Source: Rhizophagus irregularis (taxonomy: Eukaryota > Glomeromycota > Glomeromycetes > Glomerales > Glomeraceae). From it: DNA of 64,000 nt. The position numbers and the translations under genes were made by a program. Below are positions 10,959-21,658 of this stretch, piece by piece. Every line of letters begins with the position of its first letter. Position 1 is the first letter of the stretch. The stretch covers positions 2,418,001 through 2,482,000 of the forward strand of contig NC_089429.1 of the NCBI RefSeq assembly GCF_026210795.1, given 5' to 3'. The notes beneath the pieces were generated by a model. That model did not search any database and was not told where the DNA came from. It saw nothing but the letters and a program-made list of their open reading frames with translations.

Positions 10959-12596
10959 CTAGTACATTTCATTTATAAATTCATGAATTACAATATTTAA
11001 ATCATTATAATTTTGAACTATAATATTATATAATTTAAATTCTTTTACTTCATCTTCCATAGAAAACAAGTCATCATGGTTAAAACTTTGAGTAAAACAT
11101 TCTTGAAAAGCAAAATACTCGGCTCTTTTCTTTTTCATAATATATTCCTTTATATAAGGTAAAATATTCTTTTCTTCTTCTTTTTCTCGTGTTTCATCTC
11201 TAACATTGCTGATTAATAACTTCTTGGTATAAGTATTTTGAAAATTTTTTATAAATATTTCAAAATCTCTTTTATTAATTGTAAGAATCAAATTCAAATA
11301 TTCTAATTTAGGAGGAAGAACTTGTCCTAAATTTTGTAATATAATTGAACTAAGTTCATAACTTTCAATGGTGAGGTAATTAAGATGATGATTAATATTT
11401 TCGATTAAATGAAGTGTCATATTAATATCGTCATTAAGATCATCTAATTGCAAGAAATTAATATTTTTACAATATTTTATTATTAATTCTGATACTTGTT
11501 GTATAAATTCATCATGTTCAAGTCCAAAGTTTTCTAAATATTCACCAGATTTTTGTAATAATAATTGTAATGGTTCAATTAATACTTCATCCATAATTAA
11601 AGACTTTAATTTGAATGGTTTAGTCATACTAATAATTTGTTGAGTAAAATTTGAATCTAAAGAGAAACAATAAAGAATATGAATAGATTCCAAACAGTTT
11701 AATTGTTCAAATACTTCATTCAAAACAACTATATTCTTGAAATTAATATAATAAAATATAATTGTTCTCAAAGTATTCATACAATTTGGATTCTTTAATG
11801 ATAATAATGAATGATATAAAGAAAAGTTACAATTATAACTAAAGTAAACTTTTTTGAGATTTTTTTGTGAATCAATCATACGGGAAAAATGTCTTTCAGT
11901 AGTTGAATTACAAGATGATGGAAAGAGGAAATAAAGTGATAAAACAGAATTGCAATTAGAGTAAAGATATTTCATAAATTTTGTTATATTTTCGGTTATT
12001 GGTTCAAAACAAAGTGTTAAATTTTTAATATTACGAAGTAGATTTTGATTTTGTAAAATTAATTCAAAAATTTCTTTAAAATATTCTAAATCATTATCAA
12101 CAAGCATTGTAAATTTAAAAGTATGTATATTTGCTTCGTTTTCAATAAATAATCGAAATAATGACTTATAAATCATTTTTGTATATCTTAAAGATTCATG
12201 ATCAACAATTTCTGATACAATAGATTGCTCTTTAACTGTAACAGCTGCAACCCACTTTTCAATAGAATCACCAATTCTACGGGTATCTAAATGTTGAATA
12301 AAACTAGGATAATTAAATAATGTATTCGAAGGAAATAAATCATTATTAATTCCATATTCATTTAATTGTGTTTTATAATCATCATTTAAATTATATAAGT
12401 AGACTTCAATATAACGATAATTTTTAGGGTATTGCAGTAAAAATGGATTTTCCCATAATAATGGAATTGCCGAACGACACCATAATCTATTTACTAGAAT
12501 ACATGAATATAATGTTGAAGAATCATACTGAAAATATTGTATAATATCACTTATTATTTCAGGAAAATCTCCCGAAAATATTTTCGTACATGCCAT
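10959..12596 (-). CDS. F-box / LRR-like protein, paralogue 2
   Basis: Single-exon gene of 545 residues beginning MACTKIFSGDFPEI. An F-box spans about residues 9-50 (FPEI, then CILVNRLWCRSAIPLLWENPF). The long C-terminal region has the same order of landmarks as paralogue 1: YRYIEVYLYNLND, LFNYPSFIQHLDTRRI, LRTIIFYYINFKNIVVLNE, ESIHILYC, KPFKLKSL, LQLLLQKSGEYLENFGLE, then KNILPYIKEYIMKKKR near the C-terminus. It is a probable SCF substrate adaptor with unknown substrate. A short internal deletion relative to the other paralogues accounts for its length. Confidence 0.9.
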   Translation of the reverse strand: MACTKIFSGDFPEIISDIIQYFQYDSSTLYSCILVNRLWCRSAIPLLWENPFLLQYPKNYRYIEVYLYNLNDDYKTQLNEYGINNDLFPSNTLFNYPSFIQHLDTRRIGDSIEKWVAAVTVKEQSIVSEIVDHESLRYTKMIYKSLFRLFIENEANIHTFKFTMLVDNDLEYFKEIFELILQNQNLLRNIKNLTLCFEPITENITKFMKYLYSNCNSVLSLYFLFPSSCNSTTERHFSRMIDSQKNLKKVYFSYNCNFSLYHSLLSLKNPNCMNTLRTIIFYYINFKNIVVLNEVFEQLNCLESIHILYCFSLDSNFTQQIISMTKPFKLKSLIMDEVLIEPLQLLLQKSGEYLENFGLEHDEFIQQVSELIIKYCKNINFLQLDDLNDDINMTLHLIENINHHLNYLTIESYELSSIILQNLGQVLPPKLEYLNLILTINKRDFEIFIKNFQNTYTKKLLISNVRDETREKEEEKNILPYIKEYIMKKKRAEYFAFQECFTQSFNHDDLFSMEDEVKEFKLYNIIVQNYNDLNIVIHEFINEMY

Positions 12597-12669
12597 AATG
12601 TAAAAAGAAAAAGGGGAATTTAAAACTTTTTTTAAATTATGCCAAATTTATACTAATTTTCGGAATAAG

Positions 12670-12704
12670 TTCCGATATATTGTCGCACAAAATTTGCGTT
12701 GATC
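12670..12704 (-). promoter_or_regulatory. Conserved upstream block of F-box genes, copy 2
   Basis: The core ATATTGTCGCACAAAATTT at 12677-12695 lies about 80 nt upstream of the F-box start, in the same relative orientation as at 7609. It is conserved where the surrounding spacer is not. Confidence 0.5.
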
Positions 12705-13638
12705 ATTTGGAAAGAATATTAAGGATTTGTAAGATTTATGGAAAAAAACGTGACATATTATTCCACAGCTGATAGCTACATGATTATCATACCCACTTAT
12801 TAAAAAAAAAAATTTGTGTATATCACATTTTTGACACATGGGTTTTTAGAATATTTGATTTTTCTAAGTAGTAGAAATTTAAGTAATAATAAAAGGTTTC
12901 TTATTGTTAGACAAATTTTATTATTTGAAATTTGAGAAAATTTTTTTTGCATTCTTAACTTATTAATAATATTTTTAATCACTTTAGTTAACGCTTTATT
13001 TAATATAATTTCACCTAATTTTAAACATAAGTTATGAAAAATATTTTTTTTTTTTTGGAAAATGAATATTATCCTATAAAGATAAATAATTTGGCTAATT
13101 TTAAACCTATTTTTGCAAAAATACTATGTTTAAATAGTGAGCACAATTTTGCTTGATATAAATAATTAGGTGTTAAAATACGTAATTTTTTGAAATTTCA
13201 TATTTGTTTATTATACTGATATTTACACGTGATAGTATCGTTCACCCAATCATTTCCGTGATAGTTTTTAAATCGATCCATATGGTCTGGCCATAAATTT
13301 TAAAGAACAAATTCATACGACATTTAAACTATTATTATTTACTAGATGCGTTCAAGTTTAACCCCTCGCTCTTAATATGCAAATTTATTATAAATTAAGA
13401 ATGGATGAATGGCAAAAAATGATTTTATTGAAGTGATAGAATTTATCAGAATTTGGAATAATTATCAGCATGGATATATTCTTTTTATTTCTCATTAAAA
13501 AAAATGAAATAATTTGGCTAATACATTAAACATCATTTTGAATTGTATTTTATCGTAATATAATAATAACATGAAAGAAAAAGTATGAGTTTATTTATAT
13601 AACAATGATATTTAAAACATAAATTAAATGTTGATGGC
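12705..13638. other. AT-rich spacer, copy B of duplicated segment
   Basis: No gene supported. About 13290-13710 is the second copy of the duplicated spacer described at 8641. It runs directly into an F-box relic. Confidence 0.5.
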
Positions 13639-14135
13639 TAATACATTTCATTTATAAATTCACGAACTTCAATATTTAAATCATCATAATTTTGAGCTAT
13701 AATATCAATAATCTAAATTTCTTTCAAAGAAACTAAGTCATCATCTTTTATAAGGGTTTAAATAAAATATTCTATATAGTCAAATACTTAGTTAGGACCC
13801 CGAAATATACATAAAAGGATCAGGTCAGAGTTTGCGTATAATGAGTCAAAAAAATCATGTAGATCATTCCTTTTATGGATAATCCCAGCCAAAATAATAT
13901 TTCCTAATTTAGATAATGGCTGAAATTATCGTAATTCCGGCCCTGAAAGAATGCGTATTTTGGACCACTTCTGGACCTGACCTCTACATATATATTTCGG
14001 GGTCCTACTTAGTTCTTTTCTTTATTCTTAGTTCATTATCAATAATAAAATTTTTGATAGAGAGATAATTAAAATTTAGTTCAACTTTTTCAACTAAATG
14101 AAATATTTTATAAATAATCTGATCATATATATATT
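13639..14135 (-). pseudogene. F-box relic split by a MITE
   Basis: The sequence matches the 3' third of the F-box genes: TACATTTCATTTATAAATTCACGA, the TCAAAGAAA-TAAGTCATCATC block and, beyond the MITE, TTCTTTTCTTTATTCTTAG and the AGAGAGATAATTAAAATTTAG stretch. Frameshifts and a missing 5' half show it is dead. A 213-bp MITE (13794-14006) interrupts it, and an LTR begins at 14156. Confidence 0.8.
13794..14006. mobile_element. hAT-like MITE with 8-bp target duplication
   Basis: 213-bp element with perfect 16-bp terminal inverted repeats, AGGACCCCGAAATATA. It is flanked by exact 8-bp direct repeats ACTTAGTT (13786-13793 and 14007-14014). It has no coding capacity. The 8-bp duplication is typical of hAT transposition. 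A diverged relative lies at 44066. It splits an F-box relic, which would rejoin at the duplication. Confidence 0.9.
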
Positions 14136-14155
14136 GTTACCACCGGCTTCTGTAG

Positions 14156-14816
14156 TGTAATGCCGTAGTATACCTAATGAATTTATTAATTGTAAGGCGC
14201 AGCATTATATTTAGAATTAGTGTATAAATTTTTAGTAATTTAAAATTGTATATCAATTGGCCCGCGATGACGTTAAACTAGGGAAATATAGGATATCAGG
14301 TGATAACGCCCGAGATGACGTAAAACTAGAAGATTAATTAATAATGATAAGTCAAGTGATTAGGAAACAGGTGATTAATTTGTAGATCATGACGAAAGAA
14401 TCTATGAATAGGATATTTGCATTTAAGGAAATGGTCTTGAAGATCAAAAACGAAGAAAAATTCAAAATTTCAAAAAATATGAAAAATAACAAGTACTAAT
14501 ACTTGTAGTTCAGTTGAGCAAAACCAATAGATGAGTTAGAATTTTTAGGTTTGCAGCAAAACATAGTGATAAAAGGCGCAGGAAGTTTCTTTAAGATACT
14601 ATTTTTAAATTCATATAAATAGACGTAGATATCGACATTGTGGAATTTCAGGTTACGAATTTAGGAATTTATTTGGATAAATATTTAGTTATTGTTTAGT
14701 ATTGTTAAACCAAACATATTATTGTATTTATTTATATTATTAATAAAGTATTATTTTGTTAAGTCCTAAGGTGGCAAACGTATTGTTATACGGGCTTAGA
14801 TCTTACAGTAGTAACA
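14156..14816 (+). repeat. LTR, related family, plus-sense
   Basis: Begins TGTAATGCCGTAGTATACC and ends AGTAACA. The first ~60 bp closely match the sense start of the full-length element's LTR (reverse complement of 30188 backwards): TGTAATGCCGTAGTATA, AATTTATTAATTGT-AGGCGCAG. It also shares TGATGACGTTAAACTA, AAACCAAACATATTATTGTATTTATTTATATTATTAATAAAG and AAGGTGGCAAAC. It is much more diverged than the two LTRs at 20715 and 29567. No clear target duplication is seen. Confidence 0.75.
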
Positions 14817-15190
14817 GAAAGAAAAATAAGGATCGGTTAATAAAGGGCAAGGTAATATGGCGATATATAACTAATAAAAAGGTAAAAGTACAGACGGTAA
14901 ACGATATTGAACGATTATAAATGATAATAAATGATGAGATAATATAAAGATAGATCGGGTGGTGTATGTATAAAAGCAATTTATTATACGATGTATACGA
15001 AAAATCAATGATATATAACAAAAATAATAAATGATAATAAACAGTGAAAAAAATAAAATAAACTGTATATGAACAATTCGGAAATAAATCAGCGGTTTAT
15101 TAACAATGAAACAAAATACGATATTACTGCCTCTATCGGCGCTCTGTAATATCCGTATACTATCGGCTGATAACAAAACCTAGCTAAACT
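14817..15190 (+). repeat. Leader of a decayed LTR retrotransposon
   Basis: Sequence directly following the LTR. It resembles the reverse complement of about 47045-47320: GGATCGGTTAA-AAAG, AAGGTAATATGGCG or AAGGCAATATGACG, GGAAA-AAATC-GC, and TATTACTGCCTCT or TATTACTACCTCT. Both appear to be internal 5' leaders of one retrotransposon family. There is no intact gag or pol. Confidence 0.6.
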
Positions 15191-15800
15191 TTTCTAAACA
15201 AATTCAAACTGAATTTTTACAACTATCAACGACGGTCCCTTTTATAGTGTTAGACTTTTGGTACAATCCTGTCTTTTCGAACAGAATCGCCATTCGGCCA
15301 TAATTGCCTCCCGACCAATTGTGGCGATCTGGGCACTTATATTCAGCCACCTTTTTACCGCTAAGCTTCCGTTTGTTATCTAAATATCTAAAAATAACTA
15401 TACTAAAAATAAACAAATAAAAAATGAAAGATAAAAATAAAGAAAAATAAACAAAAATTATCCCGTGACAATATTAAGAAAATTTTCTCTGTTTTCTGTA
15501 TAACAATGAAGCTTGATAATTGGCATGCACAAATACCATATATACTAGTAAGTGCGTTTATAAATATAAAAAAAAAGATATTTACTTTATCTTTTCCAGT
15601 TAGGGTTAATTATATAGTAATGGCTCACAGTAATGATAAAGGTAAAAATTATTTTTATAATACTGTGCAATATAATAAAACTAGTTATCAGTAATATTAA
15701 AGAATTTGGAGAAAGAGATCCTAAAGAATTTGAAGGAAGTAGTATCATGGAATCCGAAGGTATATCAAACAAGCTAAAATATTAAATTTTTATTTGTAAA
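15191..15800. other. Spacer with small unassigned ORF
   Basis: Contains a 62-codon plus-strand ORF at 15506-15694 (MKLDNWHAQIPYIL start) that includes a GTAAGT...TTTTCCAG pair, so it could be a spliced exon pair or the start of a truncated retrotransposon gag. I do not recognise it and cannot extend it. Confidence 0.35.
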
Positions 15801-17720
15801 TAATTTAAATACTATCTATAATTGTACCTTATATAATATACGAATAAATATATTCTAACCTAACTGTATTATATAAATAATTTAGCTCGTAAGTTAATAG
15901 TTATCTTATAATTGAATAATAATGGAATTACTTATTATTTACTTATATTCCATGTACTGATAATACTATAGTTTGTAAGTTATCAGTTATTTAAATCTTT
16001 ACTTTTTTATTTTATTTATTTTACACAATATTCAAATAACTCAATTTTCTGTTTAAATAACTATTACAGATAGTAAGTTATAATATTATATTATTTGTTT
16101 AATATTTTATCTAACTCTACTAATTATATTTTTAATTTAAATAACTAGATTGTAAGTAATATATTTAATTTATAGTAAATACTTCTGTATTATATATATA
16201 TCTAACTACTTAATAATTAATAATACTACAGAAGTTGTGTGATATCTATATTTCTATTATTTATTTAATTTAAACTAACTAAATTCTTTATTTAAAAAAT
16301 TATTTTATAATTTCTTTTAGTTAGTAAGTTATATTATTGCTTATTTATATAATATTTACATATAACTGATAATTTAAACTAACTAAATCTTTATTTAAAA
16401 TTATTTAATAATATAGGGAGTAAGTTATTTATTATTCTATTGTTACTTAATTATATAATATTTACATATAATTTAAACTAGCTAACTGAAATTCTTTATT
16501 TAAAAAATATTTTATAGATAGTATGTCATTTATTTAATTCTATTATTACTTATTTATATAATATTACATATAATTTAAACTAACTAAATTCTTTATTTAA
16601 AAAATTATTTAATAATATAGGGTGTAAGTTATTTAATTCTATTATTACTTATTTATATAATATTTTCATATAATATAAACTAAATAAATTCTTTATTTAA
16701 AAAAATTATTTAATAATATAGGGTGTAAGTTATCTATTATTATTTATATTATTTATATAATATTTACATTAATTACGTAATTTAAACTAACTAAATTCTT
16801 TATTCAAAAAATTATTTTATAGATAGTATGTTATTTGTTTAATTCTATCTATTATTACTTATTTATATAATATTTTCATATTATTTCATAATATAGGGTG
16901 TAAGTTATCTATTATTATTTATATTATTTATATAATATTTACATTAATTACATATAATTTAAATTAACTAAATTTTTTATTTAAAAAAAAATTATTTTAT
17001 AGATGGTATGTTATTAATTTAATTCTATTATTACTTATTTATATAATATTTCATATAATTTAAACTAACTAAATTCTTTATTTAATAGATCGTAAGTTAT
17101 AAGTTATTTATTTAATTCTATTATTATCTATTTATATAATATTTACATATAATTTAAACTAACTAAATTTTTTATTTAAAAAATTTTTTAAAGTTACTTA
17201 TTTATATAATATTTACATATATTTTAAACTAAATTTTTTATTTAAAGGGTGTAAGTTATTTATTTAGTTCTATTATTATTTATTTATATAATATTTACAT
17301 TCAATTTAAACTAACTTTATTTAAAAAATTTATTTTATAGATGGTATGTTAATTATTTAATTCTATTATTACTTATTTACTATATAATATTTACATATAG
17401 TTTAAACTAACTAAATTCTTTATTTAATAGATAGTAAGTTATAAGTTATTTGTTTAATTCTATTGTTACTTATTTATATAATATTTACATATAATTTAAC
17501 TAACTAAATTCTTTATTTTATTATATAAATAAGATTAATAAATAACTTATAACTCACGATCTATTATAATATAGGGTGTAAGTTATTTTTGTTTCTATTG
17601 TTATATTTTAATGTTTAACTGAATTCTTTCATTTAAAAAATTTCTATTACTTTAGTTAGTAAGTTGTGAAATATAAGTTATTATTATATATGTATTCATA
17701 CAAAAACTAATTAAGACATA
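15800..17720 (+). repeat. AT-rich tandem array, units of about 100 bp
   Basis: About 1.9 kb of degenerate tandem units. Each carries in order AATATAGGGTGTAAGTTATT, AATTCTATTATTACTTA, TTTATATAATATTTACATAT, AATTTAAACTAACTAAAT, TCTTTATTTAAA. I count roughly a dozen copies of TTTATATAATATTTAC spaced about 75-110 bp apart. It sits directly upstream of the surviving exons of a broken kinase gene, where the missing 5' exon should be. Confidence 0.8.
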
Positions 17721-17830
17721 TTATATTAAATACCTATTTAAATTTTAGAGTAAGTGTTAATTTTAATCTTAAATTTTAGTATAAATTTCAGTATAAACTT
17801 TAATATAATTTTAATTATTTAATTTTATAG

Positions 17831-19335
17831 AGTTGTAAAAAGTGGAAATGAAATTATAGATGAATTTATATCTGAAAAAAGGTTAAAATGGATTCCTTAT
17901 TATGAATTTAGAAGTGTTGAATATCTTGATGAAGGAGGATTTGGTACTATATACAGAGCTATTTGGCAAGATAATTATATTGATAGGGACGTAATTCTTA
18001 AATGTCACAAAAATTTAAATGAAAATTTAAATGAATTTTTAAATGAAGTATGATAGTATATTATTTATTTATTTGTTTAAATTAATTTATTTATACTAAT
18101 AGACTATATTATTATTTATAGTGGAAATATCATGAAAGTTGTTTAGATTCAAATTATATTATTTATTTTTATGGATTTACAGAAAATCCAGATACTTTAA
18201 AATATATGGCAGTAATGGATTATGCAAGCAAAGGTAATTTAAGAGGAAATTTGATAGAAATAATCAAAAATAATTGGAACCGAAAATTATATATGTTATA
18301 TGAAATTATCTCTGGACTTAATAAGATACATGAACAAAAGCTTATTCATTGTGATTTTCATGATGGAAATATTTTAAATCATAATAATAAGGATAATGAT
18401 AAAATTTATATTAGTGATTTAGGATTATGTCGACCTGTAAAATCATTTTTGAAAAAGTATGATATTTATGGTGTTATACCATTTATGGCTCCTGAAATTT
18501 TAAGAGGCAAATCTTATACTCCAGCTAGTGATATATATAGCTTTTCTATGATTATGTGGGAATTTACATCTGGGGTACCACCATTTAATAATAAAGCACA
18601 TGATATTCATCTTAGTATAAGTATTTGTAAAGGTGAACGGCCTGAAATTATTGAAATACTCCACGATGTTATGTAGATTTGATGAAAATGAAGATCCATC
18701 AAAAAGGCCATCTACATCAGAAGTGAGAAACATTATTAGAAATTGGATTTTTTTTCCTCATTATTTGGATACTGAAGATCTTAATAAAGAATTTAAACGC
18801 ATTGTTATGCAATTTATAAATGCACCAATTGGACATCATAATGATCTTGCTATTGAATCTCATTCACAAGCATATTATACAAGTCGTTTACTTGATTTTA
18901 CTAGTAAACAATTGAATGAAATTCTTGAAAGTGAAGATTCACAAGCATGTTATGCAAGTTATTTTACTATTAATGAAACAGTAAATAAAAGGCCAGTTAG
19001 TGAAGATTTGGATGATTGTTTAATTAATGATATGAAATCATTAGGTATGTTATAGTGTACAATAAAAAAAAGTAATTTTGTAAATTATTTATATGGAATT
19101 GATTTTACTTATTTAATTATTTATAACAGATGAAAATACTAGTAAAAAATTGAATGAAAGAGAAGATTCACAAGCTAGTGTAAAAGTAAGTAAGTGAAGA
19201 TTTAAATGATTATATAATTAAAGAACTGAGATCATTATTAGGTATGTACTATAATATATAAAAAAAACTAATCTTGCAAATTATTTATGTGAAATTAATT
19301 TTATTTACTTAAATATTAAAACAGATGAAGATTAA
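17831..19335 (+). pseudogene. TKL protein kinase gene, 5'-truncated and frameshifted
   Basis: Exons: 17831-18047, 18122-19044, 19130-19241 and 19325-19335. The first carries SGNEIIDEFI, KWIPYYEF and the glycine loop YLDEGGFGTIYRAIW. The second carries the catalytic loop LIHCDFHDGNIL (HRD changed to HCD), ISDLGLCRPV in place of DFG, and FMAPEILRGKSYTPASDIYS. The intron at 18048 is at the same codon (after FLNE) as in the intact kinase at 32884. After GERPEIIE the frame shifts near 18655, and the CW part of the C-lobe motif before DPSKRP is missing. The last three exons join in phase 1 and the third looks like a decayed duplicate of the end of the second. The zinc-ribbon exon is absent. Likely a pseudogene unless the indels are assembly errors. 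Confidence 0.75.
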
Positions 19336-20439
19336 CTTTAAAAAGATTTATAGTTCTTTTTTAAGTTATATTTGATATCATGCATTCAACAGAAATTATT
19401 CTTTATTTTATTTTTTTTTGTGGATTTATCTAAACACTAAGACTAGATTAGTGAAATATTTTACAAGATTCTTAGTTTGTAATTTAAATAATTCCGTTTT
19501 TATATTTTATCCAAATATTAAATGTGTATTATTTTTAGAATTATTTAAACACTAAGGCTAGAGTAGTAAATATTTTACAAATTTCTTGGTTTGTAATTTA
19601 AATAAATCATTTATAACTTTTCGATTATTAAATATAAGTAAGTGTTGGAATTGTCCATTAGTTTGTATTTTATATTATTTTATTTATTTTATTAAACATC
19701 AATATGATATTAAATAGTAAATAATGCTATACAATTAAATGAATGTACCTATTTAAAAAAAAATATCTGATTTGTCTATTTAGTTAAACTGTTTCTTTAA
19801 AAATTTCTCTATTTTTCTCTATCATCATCTCCATTGACATGCTTTTTGACTTCTTGATCGTAAATTTGGTAATGCTTTCGGAACAGCAAATTGCTAAATG
19901 GTGATAAAATGGGTGATGGATGATCATAATTAAGTCTTGATGTAAAATTTGCATTCAGTGAATTAAATTCCTTTACCTATTCATTGGCAAATCTTTTTCT
20001 TTAGCTTCTAACTATACTTCCTTTCTCTTAAAAATTCTTCTGTAACTTCTAATTTATCCTCTAGCACTGGCGCCATCGGGACTTTCTTACTCCAAAGATT
20101 TATAAATTGCTTTTCCTATAGCCACTTCAATTGAAAATCAGATAAAACAAATGCTATTTTTACGTAGCCTTTTCTCGGCAGTTTCATTATTTAAACAGAT
20201 ATTTTGACTTATGCTTTACATATTTCATAAACTTTTAAAAATGGTATCAAGTTTTTATTGATATTTTTCAAACTTCTTCTAGTAATACGTTTTCATTCTT
20301 AATTTTTTTTTTAAGTTTTATTATTAAGAGTGTATAACGTTTTTGTTAGTTTTTCTTTCAGCAAGTTTTTTGACTGAGTGATCGGTTTAAAAAGTTTATA
20401 AAATTTTTTTTTCACACGAAAAGAAAAATATTGGTTAAA
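19336..20439. other. Spacer, possible coding relic
   Basis: AT-rich spacer. Around 20120-19960 the minus strand reads KVPMAPVLEDKLEVTEEF and then breaks with stops. This looks like a decayed exon of something unrecognised. Nothing else is supportable. Confidence 0.35.
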
Positions 20440-20714
20440 TTAAATACCCAAAACGGCGCTTATCGTAATACCGCAGCAGTGAAAAATAAAGAATGAAAAT
20501 AAAAAACTTTTTTTTTTAAAAATATTAGTAAAACTAGAAAAAATATTTAGAACTGAAAAAAAAAGAAATTGACACTTACTGTAGTAAGTGCAGCTCCTGA
20601 TTCATGAGTTCTCGATAACTAAGAGAAAAAATTTTTTAGTAAGGAAAATTAAAAAAAAAAAATCGTAACATGAGAATCGGCGCTTATCATGGTACCAGTA
20701 ATAAAAATAAACAG
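20440..20714. repeat. Degenerate array with GCTTATCA-TACCGCAGCAGTG motif, left part
   Basis: Recurring motif related to GCGCTTATCATAGTACCGCAG, seen near 20455, 20570 and 20683, each followed by an A-rich stretch. The array continues on the far side of the retrotransposon near 30205, 30325 and 30405, so the element inserted into a pre-existing repeat array. Confidence 0.55.
20711..20714. repeat. Target-site duplication ACAG, left
   Basis: ACAG immediately precedes the LTR at 20715 and is repeated at 30189-30192 after the other LTR. With the ambiguous adjoining A it could be counted as AACAG. Confidence 0.75.
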
Positions 20715-21336
20715 TGTAACACCTGAGCCCATAGAGAATTATGTTTGCCACCTCAGGTATTAACAAAATGACTCTTTATTAATAATATAAATAAATACAA
20801 TAATATGCTTGGTTTAATAACATTAAATAACAAAATAAATAATTCATAACAAAATTCGTCTAATTTCTCCCAAAAGGTGATCTTCACGCCCTTTTATGTT
20901 TGTTTTTGTGTAACTAAATTCATAATTTCAATTCATGGATTTAAATTATTAAAGTATTTCCATTGTTTTTAAAGTATTTCCATTGTTTTAAAGTATTTCC
21001 ATTATCTTAATTTTGTATCCATTTGATCATCATAAACTCCTGAATTATGATTTATAATATTAACGTAGTGATCAACAAATTAATCACTTGACACCTCAGA
21101 TCACTTGATTTCATGCAATTTAGTATCTTTCTGATCTTCATTTATCCTTAATTCTCGTGACTAATAGTTTAAGGTCATCACGGACCAATTACCTTAATCC
21201 ATGTGATTATTAGTTTAACGACTTCTCGGTCCAATTAAAATAAAAATAAAAATAAGTTAAAATTTTATACACTAAGACTAAATGTAATACTGCGCCTCAC
21301 AATTAATAAATTTACTAGATATACTACGGCATTACA
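20715..21336 (-). repeat. 3' LTR (sense orientation minus)
   Basis: 622 bp, TGTAAC... to ...GCATTACA on the plus strand, identical by eye to 29567-30188. It contains three tandem copies of AAAGTATTTCCATT (about 20960-21005) and the AT-rich TTAATAATATAAATAAATAC stretch. Confidence 0.95.
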
Positions 21337-21340
21337 ACTA

Positions 21341-21348
21341 TCCCCCGC
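21341..21348 (-). other. Polypurine tract
   Basis: On the minus strand GCGGGGGA is followed by TAGT and then the 3' LTR start TGTAATGCC. A short G-rich purine run just upstream of the 3' LTR is the expected plus-strand primer of an LTR retrotransposon. Confidence 0.75.
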
Positions 21349-21379
21349 ATGAAAATTTAATGCCCTCATTAAATTTATT

Positions 21380-21441
21380 CTAAGAATCGAACTCGTGTCT
21401 CAAAGTGGTAGGTGCGAATTATACCACTAAATCAAGCATGC
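21380..21441 (-). other. tRNA-like fragment in the 3' noncoding region
   Basis: 62 nt on the element's sense strand align to a Gly-type tRNA from position 1 to about 65. It has the acceptor strand GCATGCT, TG at positions 8-9, a D arm ATTTAGTGGTATAATT (A-box-like), CTACCAC in the place of the anticodon loop, and the T arm GAGTTCGATTCTTAG (B-box-like). The 3' acceptor strand is absent and the anticodon stem does not pair, so it is not a functional tRNA gene. GCATGCT is exactly complementary to the AGCATGC that the PBS predicts for the primer tRNA's 3' acceptor strand. Confidence 0.7.
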
Positions 21442-21658
21442 GTTGTTACTTGACTTAGCTGCGTCCTGCGGCTGTTCCCGTGGTTTGTCATATGTTCTTC
21501 TGAATTTCACGGTTTTCTTGTACCGGATTTCACTTAGGTCTTTCTTTGGAATTTTCATTAATTTTTCCTATTTTTCCAAAATTATTTTTATGTCATGTGA
21601 TTTTATTTCACATGATTGTAAATTATCTTTATTTTTCTAAGTCTATCGATGATGGTTA

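Noticed and set aside
14156-14816. Clean target-site duplication around the LTR
   Set aside because: Flanking bases on the two sides do not match, so age, truncation or continuation into the leader is more likely.
21380-21441. Functional tRNA gene
   Set aside because: The 3' acceptor strand is missing and the anticodon stem does not pair, so only a tRNA-derived fragment is supported.
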